From assembly GCA_916720335.1 (NCBI GenBank), contig CAKAQU010000002.1:1-33234 (forward strand): a DNA stretch of 33,234 bases, given 5' to 3'. A program made the translations under genes and the position numbers. Below the pieces are notes generated by a model. That model was not told where the DNA came from and did no database searches. It worked only from the letters and a program-made list of their open reading frames with translations. Shown here piece by piece: positions 16,907-25,628 of this stretch; positions within the stretch are counted from its first letter, which is position 1, and the number at the start of each line of letters is the position of its first letter. This stretch comes from an uncultured Moraxella sp. (GTDB lineage: Bacteria > Pseudomonadota > Gammaproteobacteria > Pseudomonadales > Moraxellaceae).

Positions 16907-17296
16907 ATGAATGGTTTTGTTTGGTTAGGTGCTCTGTTACTGCTTTTGGTGGTACTGTTTATAATTGCCTTATCTAGACCTGCAAAACAAACTGTCAATA
17001 CACCATCCAAAATTTATCACAAGCCATCTGATGATTTACAATTATTTTATCAAGATTTAATGCCTTTATTGCCTGAATTTAAACTAACCATTAAAACAGG
17101 TGTGCAAAATCGAATTTTAATTTACCAACAACAAAACCATCTGGCGACAGTAATACTCACCAACAAGAAAACCAGCGACCATCAAACACTGCTTACCACA
17201 AGAAAACTTGGTAATGTGCTTATTTTACAGGTTTGCGCCAATTATCAACCAAGCACGTTAAAAAACATTGTTAGCACCATTCATCAATATAAATAA
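16907..17296 (+). CDS. Small membrane-anchored protein of unknown function
   Basis: 129 residues: a hydrophobic segment at about 4-22 (WLGALLLLLVVLFIIALS), then a soluble part of about 100 residues with alternating beta and helix character (LTIKTGVQNRILIYQQQ, LATVILTNKK, GNVLILQVCANYQPS). No motif or family is recognised. AAGGA seven bases before the ATG gives a good start at 16907; the TTG three bases earlier is less likely. It follows the TPM gene closely and is probably co-expressed. No terminator is evident before the icd promoter. Confidence 0.65.
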   Translation: MNGFVWLGALLLLLVVLFIIALSRPAKQTVNTPSKIYHKPSDDLQLFYQDLMPLLPEFKLTIKTGVQNRILIYQQQNHLATVILTNKKTSDHQTLLTTRKLGNVLILQVCANYQPSTLKNIVSTIHQYK

Positions 17297-17321
17297 TAAC
17301 GCAATAAATAAAACTCACTTA

Positions 17322-17350
17322 TTACCTAAAATAAAAAAATATGGCATAAT
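17322..17350 (+). promoter_or_regulatory. Possible icd promoter
   Basis: CATAAT (17345-17350) with a weak TTACCT (17322-17327) 17 bases upstream. The leader of about 60 bases ends in a strong TAGGAG ribosome-binding site. The -35 is poor, so an activator or another site may be involved. Confidence 0.4.
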
Positions 17351-17418
17351 AGATAGGATATTTGTCTGTCTTTTGCTGATGTCTAAGGATTTTTTTCTTT
17401 CTTTTTTTAGGAGTTTCT

Positions 17419-19644
17419 ATGTCAAAATCCACCATTGTTTATACTTACACCGATGAAGCCCCTGCCCTTGCTACTCATTCTTTACTACCCATCATCAAAG
17501 CCTTTAGCAAAAGCTCTGATGTAGAATTTGTAACCAGTGATATTTCTTTGGCAAGTCGTATTTTAGCAAAATTTGATGATTTTTTAAGCGATGAGCAAAA
17601 ACGCCCCGATGCCTTAGCTCAACTTGGTGAGCTGGTAACCAAACCTGAAGCTAATATCATTAAACTGCCCAATATTTCGGCATCCATGCCACAACTTTTG
17701 GCAACCATTAAAGAACTGCAAAACGATGGCTATGCAATCCCTGACTATCCTTTAGACCCAAAAAATGATAAAGAAAAGGATATTCAAGCTCGCTATGACC
17801 GCATTAAAGGCAGTGCAGTCAATCCCGTCTTGCGCGAAGGCAATTCTGACCGCCGTGCTCCAAATGCTGTCAAAAACTTTGCGAAAAAATTCCCTCACTC
17901 TATGGGCGCATGGTCAAAAGACAGTAAAACACACGTTTCTACCATGAATGGTAATGACTTTTTTGCCAATGAAAAATCCATTACCCTTCCAAAAGAAACA
18001 ACCGTTAATATCGTCTTTACTGACAAACACGGCAATAAAACCAATCTTAGAAAACCACTTGCCCTACAAGCTCATGAAATCTTAGATGCAACCGTTCTTA
18101 ATAAAAATGCGTTGGTCAAATTTTTAGAAGAACAAGTTGCTGATGCCAAAGCAAAAGGTGTGCTATTTAGTATTCATATGAAAGCCACCATGATGAAAGT
18201 ATCTGACCCAATTATTTTTGGATATGCTGTTAAAGCGTTTTTTAAACCTGTTTTTGACAAATATGGTAAAGAACTTGAAGCCATTGGCGTGAATGTTAAT
18301 AATGGTTTTGGTAACCTTTTGGCAAATTTGGATAAACTTGAACCTGCTATCAAAGCAGATGTTGAAGCTCTAATCGCGCAAACTTATGCTAACAATCCTG
18401 ATATTGCGATGGTGGACAGCGATAAAGGCATTACCAATATACACGTTCCAAGCGATGTAATTATTGATGCCTCCATTCCTGCAATGGTGCGTTCATCAGG
18501 CAAAATGTGGAATAAAGACGGTCAATTGCAAGATACCAAAATCATCATTCCAGATAGCACCTATGCTCCGCTTTATGACACCGTTGTTAAATTCTGTCAA
18601 GAACATGGGGCATTTGACCCAACCACTATGGGGACTGTTCCTAACGTTGGTTTGATGGCGCAAAAAGCCGAAGAATACGGTTCGCATGATAAAACGTTTG
18701 AGATTCCAGCCGATGGCGTGGTAGAAGTGATTGATACTGATGGTCAAGTTTTGTTATCACACGCTGTCGAAGCTGGTGATATTTGGCGCGCCTGCCAAAC
18801 CAAAGACGCTCCCGTTAAAGACTGGGTAGCTTTGGCGGTCAAACGTGCTCGTTTAAGCAATACACCTGCCGTTTTTTGGCTGGATGAAAATCGCGCCCAC
18901 GATGCCCAGCTTATCAAAAAAGTCAAAACTTATCTTGACGAGCTTGACACTAATGGCTTGGAAATCCATATTAAATCCTTGGTGGACGCTGCAAACTTTA
19001 CATTGACTCGCCTAAAAAATGGGCAAGACACCATTGGCGTAACCGGCAATGTTATGCGCGATTATTTAACGGACTTATTCCCAATTTTAGAGCTTGGTAC
19101 GTCAGCCAAAATGTTATCCATTGTGCCTTTGATGAATGGCGGCGGTATGTTTGAAACTGGTGCAGGTGGTTCAGCTCCAAAACACGTTCAACAATTCCAA
19201 AGCGAAAACCATCTGCGTTGGGATAGTTTGGGTGAGTTTTTAGCATTAGCGGTTTCTTTAGAACATCTTGCTCAAAAAACAGGAAACCAAAAAGCAGCTG
19301 TACTTGCAAAAACTTTAGATAACGCCACCGAAGAATTGTTATTAAATGACAAATCGCCACGCCGTAAAGCTGGTGAATTGGACAACCGCGGCAGCCATTT
19401 TTATTTGGCATTGTATTGGGCAAAAGCATTGAGCGAACAAACTGATGATAAAGTATTAGCAGAAGAATTTGCTCCAATTGCTAAAGCTTTAGCTGATAAT
19501 GAAACTGTGATTGTTGATGAACTTAATCGCGTTCAAGGCACCAGTGTTGAAACTGAAGGCTATTATTTTGCCAATCGAGAAATTTTGGATAAATTAATGC
19601 GCCCAAGTCAAACCTTTAATGACATTATTGCAAAACTTGGTTAA
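17419..19644 (+). CDS. icd: Isocitrate dehydrogenase, NADP-dependent, monomeric type
   Basis: Oxidatively decarboxylates isocitrate to 2-oxoglutarate in the citric acid cycle, producing NADPH. At 741 residues it is the large monomeric form, unrelated in length to the dimeric enzyme of about 416 residues. The isocitrate-binding residues described in Azotobacter IDH (Ser132, Asn135, Arg139, Arg145) all fall at identical positions, in GSAVNPVLREGNSDRRAP. Other family stretches include FSIHMKATMMKVSDPIIFG, GKMWNKDGQLQDTK and NGGGMFETGAGGSAPKHVQQ. The start is fixed by TAGGAG seven bases before the ATG. It ends at a strong terminator that also faces the convergent DUF1963 gene. Confidence 0.96.
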   Translation: MSKSTIVYTYTDEAPALATHSLLPIIKAFSKSSDVEFVTSDISLASRILAKFDDFLSDEQKRPDALAQLGELVTKPEANIIKLPNISASMPQLLATIKELQNDGYAIPDYPLDPKNDKEKDIQARYDRIKGSAVNPVLREGNSDRRAPNAVKNFAKKFPHSMGAWSKDSKTHVSTMNGNDFFANEKSITLPKETTVNIVFTDKHGNKTNLRKPLALQAHEILDATVLNKNALVKFLEEQVADAKAKGVLFSIHMKATMMKVSDPIIFGYAVKAFFKPVFDKYGKELEAIGVNVNNGFGNLLANLDKLEPAIKADVEALIAQTYANNPDIAMVDSDKGITNIHVPSDVIIDASIPAMVRSSGKMWNKDGQLQDTKIIIPDSTYAPLYDTVVKFCQEHGAFDPTTMGTVPNVGLMAQKAEEYGSHDKTFEIPADGVVEVIDTDGQVLLSHAVEAGDIWRACQTKDAPVKDWVALAVKRARLSNTPAVFWLDENRAHDAQLIKKVKTYLDELDTNGLEIHIKSLVDAANFTLTRLKNGQDTIGVTGNVMRDYLTDLFPILELGTSAKMLSIVPLMNGGGMFETGAGGSAPKHVQQFQSENHLRWDSLGEFLALAVSLEHLAQKTGNQKAAVLAKTLDNATEELLLNDKSPRRKAGELDNRGSHFYLALYWAKALSEQTDDKVLAEEFAPIAKALADNETVIVDELNRVQGTSVETEGYYFANREILDKLMRPSQTFNDIIAKLG

Positions 19645-19667
19645 TTTTTTCATCCAACATCAATTAA

Positions 19668-19700
19668 AAAATGCCATCTATAAAGATGGCATTTTGCTAG
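19668..19700 (+). terminator. Bidirectional terminator between icd and the DUF1963 gene
   Basis: A perfect 12-bp stem, AAAATGCCATCT (19668-19679) and AGATGGCATTTT (19684-19695), with loop ATAA. The A-run on one side and T-run on the other let it act on both strands, between the convergent stops at 19644 and 19709. Confidence 0.85.
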
Positions 19701-19708
19701 CCAATCAG

Positions 19709-20584
19709 TTAGCAACAATCCCAATTGTACATCACTTTAGAAAAATCCTCATTCGCTAAATCATTTGGGTGAATAAAGAAATTACCCACCCCACAATCTC
19801 CCCACATGATACCGCCATCATTAAAATCTTCACTATCTAATTGAAATAACAAAATATAATCGCTGAATTTTTTGTTGTAGTAACGAGGGTCGGATTGGGT
19901 AAAATAGGGGTAACCACCCAGACGATGCCCGTCTGTTTCCATAATCGCTTCATAACGGTCAACCACATTCTCCCAAAAATCAAAACTTTCACCAAATTCA
20001 GCGGTTAACTTTTCTTTTAAATGATTCAAATCAACGATAAGTTTATCAAAATCATCCAGTATGGGAACAGCTTGCAACTGTAAAATTGGTGTTATAGCGT
20101 ATTCATGCGCATCAATCGGAAAATAACCATCTTCATCATCATAAGTTGCAATGGTTGGTACATCAAGTTGCAACATATCTTGATTGTCAGTTATAGTCTT
20201 ATGATAAATCACTCGAAAGTTATCTTGATTTTGGGGATGGTCAAAATCAAGACCATACACATCATCAGGAGCAACAAAAAACTGTAAAATACCCGATTGA
20301 GGCAAATAATCTATTTTGGGCATTTCGGAAAAATTAATCTGAGCCAACAAATATAAAGGCTTGTCTTCTTTATTGGTAGGATAAGTCATATCTTTTGGCA
20401 TATAAGGTTTTCCACCAATTTTGCTTTGCCAAATTGATAGATTTTCAGCAATGTTTAATTTTAAACGAATGCTAAATTTAGCAATATCTTTTAATTTCTC
20501 TTTATATCCATCCCATGCTGAAGGTAGATTTTGAATTTTAGTCTGCAGCTCTTGCTTGGCTTGTTGCAGTTCTAACTCATTCAT
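19709..20584 (-). CDS. DUF1963 (YwqG-family) protein
   Basis: A 291-residue soluble protein of the YwqG family. The family segments are KIGGKPYMP (55-63), PLYLLAQINF, GGYPYFTQSDPR (223-234), YILLFQLDSED and MWGDCGVGNFFI (260-271). Biochemical function is unknown. The only cysteines are Cys264 and a terminal pair, Cys290-Cys291, in the last residues YNWDCC. The gene starts ten bases after the end of trxB on the same strand and is very likely translated from the trxB transcript. That neighbourhood and the terminal Cys-Cys invite a redox hypothesis, which is inference only. The ATG is preceded by AGGGTTAAAAAT, a usable ribosome-binding site. Confidence 0.85.
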   Translation of the reverse strand: MNELELQQAKQELQTKIQNLPSAWDGYKEKLKDIAKFSIRLKLNIAENLSIWQSKIGGKPYMPKDMTYPTNKEDKPLYLLAQINFSEMPKIDYLPQSGILQFFVAPDDVYGLDFDHPQNQDNFRVIYHKTITDNQDMLQLDVPTIATYDDEDGYFPIDAHEYAITPILQLQAVPILDDFDKLIVDLNHLKEKLTAEFGESFDFWENVVDRYEAIMETDGHRLGGYPYFTQSDPRYYNKKFSDYILLFQLDSEDFNDGGIMWGDCGVGNFFIHPNDLANEDFSKVMYNWDCC

Positions 20585-20594
20585 ATTTTTAACC

Positions 20595-21539
20595 CTAGGT
20601 TAAATTTTCTAAATATTTTTCAGCATCTAACGCTGCCATACAGCCCGTGCCTGCCGACGTAATGGCTTGACGATAGATATGGTCTGCCACATCGCCACAA
20701 GCAAAAACTCCTTCCACACTGGTTGCGGTAGCATTGCCATCAAGTCCGCTTTTCACACGAATATAGCCATCGGTCATCTCAAGTTGATTGGCAAATATTT
20801 CAGTGTTAGGCTTATGACCAATTGCAACAAACAATCCAAGCACATCAAGCGTTTTGGTTGTGCCATCTTTATTTTGAATTACCACACCATTTACGCCCAT
20901 GTCGTCGCCCATTACTTCTTGAACGCTGCTATTCCATTCAATGCTGATATTGCCATTTTTAACTTTTTCAAACAGTTTATCTTGCATGATTTTTTCAGCA
21001 CGCAAAAAATCACGACGATGAATCAAAGTAACATGACTTGCAATGTTGGATAAATATAGAGCTTCTTCAACCGCAGTGTTACCACCACCAACAACAGCAA
21101 CTTTTTGATTTTTATAAAAAAAACCATCACAAGTTGCACATGCTGAAACACCCAAGCCCATAAACTTACTTTCACTTTCCAGTCCCAAATACTGTGCTGA
21201 TGCTCCAGTTGCTACTATCAGCGCATCACAAGTGTATTCATCGTTATCGCCATATAACACAAATGGTTTGGTTTTTAAGTTGACTTGTTTGATTTGGTCA
21301 TATACCAAAACCGTGCCGAAACGTTCAGCATGTTCTTTCATGTCCTGCATCAAAGCAGTGCCTGTCAAACCTGCTTTACCACCTGTCCAGTTATCAATCT
21401 CAGTGGTGGTTGTTAATTGCCCACCAACCTGCAATCCCGTAATTATCACAGGTTTAAGATTAGCGCGAGCTGCATAAACAGCCGCTGAATAACCTGCTGG
21501 ACCAGAACCCAAAATAATCAATTGATGATGATTTGCCAT
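20595..21539 (-). CDS. trxB: Thioredoxin reductase
   Basis: Flavoprotein that passes electrons from NADPH to thioredoxin in the cytoplasm. Domains appear in the usual order for the low-molecular-weight enzyme: FAD-binding GSGPAG (11-16), redox-active C134-A-T-C137-D, NADPH-binding GGGNTAVEEA near 150, and the C-terminal FAD contact ACGDVADHIYRQAITSAG. The 314 residues match E. coli TrxB (321). GGAG seven bases upstream supports the ATG. It heads a two-gene unit with the DUF1963 gene and is divergent from ftsK. No thioredoxin gene is next to it; the nearest thioredoxin-fold protein is the membrane-anchored one at 25066. Confidence 0.96.
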   Translation of the reverse strand: MANHHQLIILGSGPAGYSAAVYAARANLKPVIITGLQVGGQLTTTTEIDNWTGGKAGLTGTALMQDMKEHAERFGTVLVYDQIKQVNLKTKPFVLYGDNDEYTCDALIVATGASAQYLGLESESKFMGLGVSACATCDGFFYKNQKVAVVGGGNTAVEEALYLSNIASHVTLIHRRDFLRAEKIMQDKLFEKVKNGNISIEWNSSVQEVMGDDMGVNGVVIQNKDGTTKTLDVLGLFVAIGHKPNTEIFANQLEMTDGYIRVKSGLDGNATATSVEGVFACGDVADHIYRQAITSAGTGCMAALDAEKYLENLT

Positions 21540-21684
21540 AAAGCTTCTCCAAATTTACTGTTACAGATGAATTAATCACGGTAATTTTTATAGTTTATTT
21601 TACAATAATTTTTTTATATAAGCTTAAAATGAATAATTGCAAGATAAAATAAGTAATTTTAAATTATAATTATGTTACATATTA

Positions 21685-21715
21685 TTGAAAAAAAACAATT
21701 AATATCCGTTATAAT
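21685..21715 (+). promoter_or_regulatory. ftsK promoter
   Basis: TTGAAA (21685-21690) and TATAAT (21710-21715), spacer 19 (18 if TTATAA is used). The predicted start near 21722 gives a leader of about 27 bases to the chosen ATG. Confidence 0.6.
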
Positions 21716-21748
21716 AATCTGTCCATTTTGTGCTCCAAACTAAATATC

Positions 21749-24544
21749 ATGCAAGCATTATTTAAAGACTTATTAAAAAGCGCGATTATCACAGACATTC
21801 TTGGTAAAATGCCTGCGGTAAAACTAATTTTTTTTACCATGCTTGGCATGATGCTGCTAAGTTTTTTATTCTTATCTTTATTATCACACAACAGTCTTGA
21901 CCCTGCTTGGTCGCATCTAGGAAGCACCGATGCAATCAGCAACGTTATGGGCGGCTTGGGCGCATGGGTCAGTGATATTTTGTACGTTTTTTTTGGACTT
22001 GGGGCATGGTGGCTGGCAGTTTTGTTGTGTTATGAACTCATTTGCATTTGGTCAAAACAAGTGGCTGTAGCGTGGTGGTTACGTGTCTTTGCTTATGGAT
22101 TTTTATTGATTTTTATTAGTGGGCTTCTTGCGCAATGGGGCAGTTATACAAACTCAGTAAATGCTATGAATATGGGTGGCGTGATTGGTTTTGAGCTGCA
22201 TCAAGGACTTCAAGCCATTATGGGTCAGTTATCAGCAACACTATTTTTGTGTGCCTTAATTCTTGTTGTTGGCTTTTTAACCTTTGATACTTCAGCTAAA
22301 AAATTAACCAAATTACCAACCAAAAAAAGCAGTCAAGTTATTAGTACCTCTGAACCTAAATTATTTGAACCCATCTTGACAACTTCAGCTAAACATACAG
22401 CAAAATCTGAATCTTCTGAAAAATCATTAAATGAATTTTTAAACCAATCTGGTTTAAGAGATGAGGTTTTAAATCAACATATTAAAGAACAAAATAAAGC
22501 CAAACAAAATAAAACTACCAGCTCTGAACCCATTAACCACGAGATTGAAGGGGCTAGCATTCAAGATGCTAGCAAATATAGCGACACAAAAGGCACTCAA
22601 GTTACTTACGTGCCAACCGAGGTAAAAATCTGGCACGATGATGATATAATCATCTACCCACCAAATCAAAATCCTGCTAGCAAAGTCGCTCCTGAAGCAG
22701 TTTCTGATAAAAATTTAAACGATGATACTGTCAAAAATATCTTAATTAAAGATAATACAGGTCTTGATGGTCTTGATGTTATTAATCAACAACAGTTCAA
22801 GGATGACTTGACAAAAAACAATTTTCCCACAAATACAGATGACTTGATTTCTGATAATTTTATTCAAGAAACTTTGACCAGTGTTGTCATAGAAAGCTCA
22901 ACGGCAGAAAATGACGTCATAGACAATCATGTTGACAACGGTCAATTGATGGATCATTCATCAAACACAAATGCCAATACAGCAGCCCAAATAACACCCA
23001 ATAAGCCTGATATTACCAGTGAACACGCGGGTAAATCCTACGCTATGAGCACACTGGAATATCGTATGAGTTTAAGTCCAATTCCAGAACTGTCATTGCT
23101 TGATAAAACACCGCCCAAACAAGTGGTTTACACTTCTGAAGAATTAGCTGCCTTATCTGAACTTTTAGAAATCAAGCTTAAAGAATTTGGTGTCAGTGCT
23201 CGTGTTATCAGTTCACTGGTTGGTCCTGTGGTTACGCGTTTTGAAGTGGAACTGGCAGCTGGTGTTAAAGTAAACCGAGTAACCAAAATTTCTCAAGATT
23301 TAGCCCGTTCTATGTCCATGACATCGTTACGGGTTATTCCAGTCATTGCAGGAAAACCATATATTGGTATTGAAGTCCCCAATCGTCATCGGCAAATTGT
23401 TAGCTTGATTGAACTTTTACAAACCAAGGATTATCAAGACCCAGACAGTGGTATTAGCATTGCCATTGGCGCGGATATTAGTGGCAAAGCAGTCATTGCT
23501 GACCTTGCTAAAGCTCCACATATGCTGGTTGCTGGTACAACAGGTTCAGGAAAATCAGTACTGGTCAATTCGTTTTTATTATCCATGCTCCTTAAATATA
23601 CGCCTGATGAACTGCGCTTGATGCTAATTGACCCAAAACAATTAGAACTTGCCAATTATGCAGATATCCCCCATCTTTTAACACCAGTTATCACCGATAT
23701 GACTGAAGCTACCGCCGCTTTAAATTGGTGTGTAACTGAAATGGAGCGACGTTATCAGTTGATGAGTCTTTTACGCGTGCGTAAATTATCTGAATTCAAC
23801 AAAAAAGTAAATGAAGCCGAACAAACAGGACAACCCATCATTGACCCCTTATGGGATGCTAATGATAGCGTTAGCATTGCCTCCACCCCAAAACTAAAAC
23901 CATTACCACAAATCGTTGTTGTGGCTGATGAATTTGCTGATATGATGATGCAGCTTGGCAAAACCGCTGAAGAACCCATCGTTCGACTTGCCCAAAAAGC
24001 TCGTGCAGCTGGCATTCATTTGATTTTAGCAACTCAGCGACCTGTAGCAACGGTCGTTACAGGACTTATCAAATCCAACGTACCATCTCGGGTTGCCCTT
24101 CGGGTGAATTCAGCAGTTGATAGCCGAATCATTATTGAAGAGTCTGGCGCAGAAGATATGCTTGGTCATGGTGATATGATGTTCCTAGCGCCCGGCAAAA
24201 ACACCACAGAACGGGTGCATGGTGCGTATGTAAAAGATGATGAAGTAAACCGAATTACTGACGCTTGGCGTGAACGTGGCAAACCTGAATATATTGATTT
24301 GTCAAATAGTTATGTTTTTGAAGAAGAAAACATTGCCAGCAGTAGTACTGTCAAAAACGGCGATGAAGAGTATTACAATCAAGCAATGACGTTTTTTATG
24401 GAAACTCGCAAAGTTTCTATTTCTAGTCTTCAGCGCAAACTTTCTATTGGTTATAACAAAGCTGCTCGCATTGTAGACTTGATGGAAGAACGCGGCGTGG
24501 TCAGCCCTATGGATAACAGTGGCAAACGCCAGCTTTTAATCTAA
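21749..24544 (+). CDS. ftsK: DNA translocase FtsK
   Basis: Septum-anchored hexameric motor that moves chromosome ends and triggers XerCD recombination during division. The 931 residues contain about four hydrophobic segments in the first 190, an Asn/Asp/Thr-rich linker to about 430, the alpha and beta motor domains with Walker A GTTGSGKS (596-603) and Walker B VVVADEFADMMM (Asp727-Glu728), and a C-terminal winged-helix gamma domain (SISSLQRKLSIGYNKAARIV) that reads KOPS sites. The linker is short compared with E. coli FtsK (1329 residues). The start is uncertain: ATG 21749 has no ribosome-binding site, an in-frame TTG lies at 21728, and ATG 21809 is possible. Two small envelope genes follow within 20 bases each. 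Confidence 0.95.
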   Translation: MQALFKDLLKSAIITDILGKMPAVKLIFFTMLGMMLLSFLFLSLLSHNSLDPAWSHLGSTDAISNVMGGLGAWVSDILYVFFGLGAWWLAVLLCYELICIWSKQVAVAWWLRVFAYGFLLIFISGLLAQWGSYTNSVNAMNMGGVIGFELHQGLQAIMGQLSATLFLCALILVVGFLTFDTSAKKLTKLPTKKSSQVISTSEPKLFEPILTTSAKHTAKSESSEKSLNEFLNQSGLRDEVLNQHIKEQNKAKQNKTTSSEPINHEIEGASIQDASKYSDTKGTQVTYVPTEVKIWHDDDIIIYPPNQNPASKVAPEAVSDKNLNDDTVKNILIKDNTGLDGLDVINQQQFKDDLTKNNFPTNTDDLISDNFIQETLTSVVIESSTAENDVIDNHVDNGQLMDHSSNTNANTAAQITPNKPDITSEHAGKSYAMSTLEYRMSLSPIPELSLLDKTPPKQVVYTSEELAALSELLEIKLKEFGVSARVISSLVGPVVTRFEVELAAGVKVNRVTKISQDLARSMSMTSLRVIPVIAGKPYIGIEVPNRHRQIVSLIELLQTKDYQDPDSGISIAIGADISGKAVIADLAKAPHMLVAGTTGSGKSVLVNSFLLSMLLKYTPDELRLMLIDPKQLELANYADIPHLLTPVITDMTEATAALNWCVTEMERRYQLMSLLRVRKLSEFNKKVNEAEQTGQPIIDPLWDANDSVSIASTPKLKPLPQIVVVADEFADMMMQLGKTAEEPIVRLAQKARAAGIHLILATQRPVATVVTGLIKSNVPSRVALRVNSAVDSRIIIEESGAEDMLGHGDMMFLAPGKNTTERVHGAYVKDDEVNRITDAWRERGKPEYIDLSNSYVFEEENIASSSTVKNGDEEYYNQAMTFFMETRKVSISSLQRKLSIGYNKAARIVDLMEERGVVSPMDNSGKRQLLI

Positions 24545-24560
24545 ATTGGGTGGAATGATA

Positions 24561-25064
24561 ATGACTGTTGGCTTTTGGGTAATTGCATTTGTGATTTTGC
24601 TGATTGTAGGCAATCTGATGGCGGCTAAACCCAAAATTCATGAGGTTCGCTTGGGTGAATTTCGCCTACTTGCCCGCAAAAAAGGGTTAAATCCCAAATT
24701 AATTGCCACCCCAGAATGGTTGAAAAATAATCAAAAATTAATCCAAAATCAAAAAACATCAATGATTACTCAATACACACTGGTTAATGATAACTGGCGC
24801 AACCCTTTGATGCATTTTATTTTTGATGGTCAAATATGGCATAATTTGGATGATGTTGATTTTTTTGTTCGCATAAGCCCACCCGATAATTTATCGCCTT
24901 ATTTTGTAGGAATGCTGATAAAAGCCAACAGCATTAGTTTATATTGGCACGATGAATCGTATTTACAAAAATTTTCAGTGCGCGAAAACATCAGTACCAC
25001 AATGGAACATGACTTAACCGCATTATCTGATTATTTATCACAGATTTTATCAGTTGACGCATGA
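24561..25064 (+). CDS. Small membrane-anchored protein of unknown function downstream of ftsK
   Basis: 167 residues with one N-terminal membrane segment (about 4-22), a basic stretch (KPKIHEVRLGEFRLLARKKG) and a soluble domain rich in aromatic residues (YTLVNDNWRNPLMHFIFDG, SISLYWHDESY). No family is recognised. The basic residues after the membrane segment suggest the soluble part is cytoplasmic. GGTGGA six bases before ATG 24561 makes this the likely start; ATG 24555 and TTG 24546 are alternatives. The gene begins 16 bases after ftsK stops, and the next gene begins at once after it, so all three are probably one transcript. Confidence 0.7.
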   Translation: MTVGFWVIAFVILLIVGNLMAAKPKIHEVRLGEFRLLARKKGLNPKLIATPEWLKNNQKLIQNQKTSMITQYTLVNDNWRNPLMHFIFDGQIWHNLDDVDFFVRISPPDNLSPYFVGMLIKANSISLYWHDESYLQKFSVRENISTTMEHDLTALSDYLSQILSVDA

Positions 25065-25065
25065 T

Positions 25066-25584
25066 ATGATTAATACCATGAACATTTATCATTATTTTAA
25101 AGCTGCCCTAAAATACGGTCTCTTATTTATTATCATCTACACCATCATTCACATGTTGCGAACACCTGATTTGCCTAATGCCCCAAATTTAGTCTATCAG
25201 AATATTGATGGCAAATCTGTCAATGTTATATCTCAAAGTTATCAAAAACCTGTTTTAATTTATTTTTGGGGCAGTTGGTGTGGCGTTTGTCGTCGTACCA
25301 GTCCAAACATTCAAAAATTATCACAAGGGCACAATTTTGACAACCATTATGAGATTATTAGCGTTGCTATTTCCTCAGGCAGTGATGCAGAATTAAAACA
25401 GTACATGCAGAAAAAAGATTATCATTTTCAAACGATTAATGATGATAATGGGCAGATATTTAATACATGGCAAGGCACAGTTGTACCCTCTATGGTTATT
25501 TTAAAAGATGGAAAAATTCATCATGGGTTTACAGGATTTACGCCACTTTGGTTATTAAAAACGCATTTATGGTTGGCAAAATAA
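25066..25584 (+). CDS. Membrane-anchored thioredoxin-fold protein (TlpA/DsbE/ScsD-like)
   Basis: A 172-residue protein with an N-terminal membrane anchor (about 14-32) and a thioredoxin-fold domain carrying W71-C72-G-V-C75 and the cis-proline Pro141 in TVVPSMVI. The layout fits periplasmic disulfide oxidoreductases such as ScsD, DsbE/CcmG or TlpA; the CGVC active site and the absence of ccm neighbours favour a ScsD-like role in thiol redox rather than dedicated cytochrome c maturation. The start is uncertain (ATG 25066 or 25078, no clear ribosome-binding site). Because it starts one base after the previous stop, coupled translation is likely. The stop codon is the first part of the terminator stem. 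Confidence 0.82.
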   Translation: MINTMNIYHYFKAALKYGLLFIIIYTIIHMLRTPDLPNAPNLVYQNIDGKSVNVISQSYQKPVLIYFWGSWCGVCRRTSPNIQKLSQGHNFDNHYEIISVAISSGSDAELKQYMQKKDYHFQTINDDNGQIFNTWQGTVVPSMVILKDGKIHHGFTGFTPLWLLKTHLWLAK

Positions 25585-25617
25585 AAGCTTATCATTGATA
25601 AGCTTTTATTGTTTTTG
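25580..25617 (+). terminator. Bidirectional terminator between the ftsK operon and the symporter gene
   Basis: A perfect 14-bp stem, AATAAAAGCTTATC (25580-25593) and GATAAGCTTTTATT (25597-25610), with a three-base loop, then T-rich sequence. The stop codon of the thioredoxin-like gene (25582-25584) lies inside the stem. It serves both convergent units. Confidence 0.8.
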
Positions 25618-25628
25618 TTGTTCAACTA

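Noticed and set aside
19052..19477. 141-codon open frame on the minus strand inside icd
   Set aside because: It lies wholly inside a conserved enzyme gene and shows no start signal or family motif.
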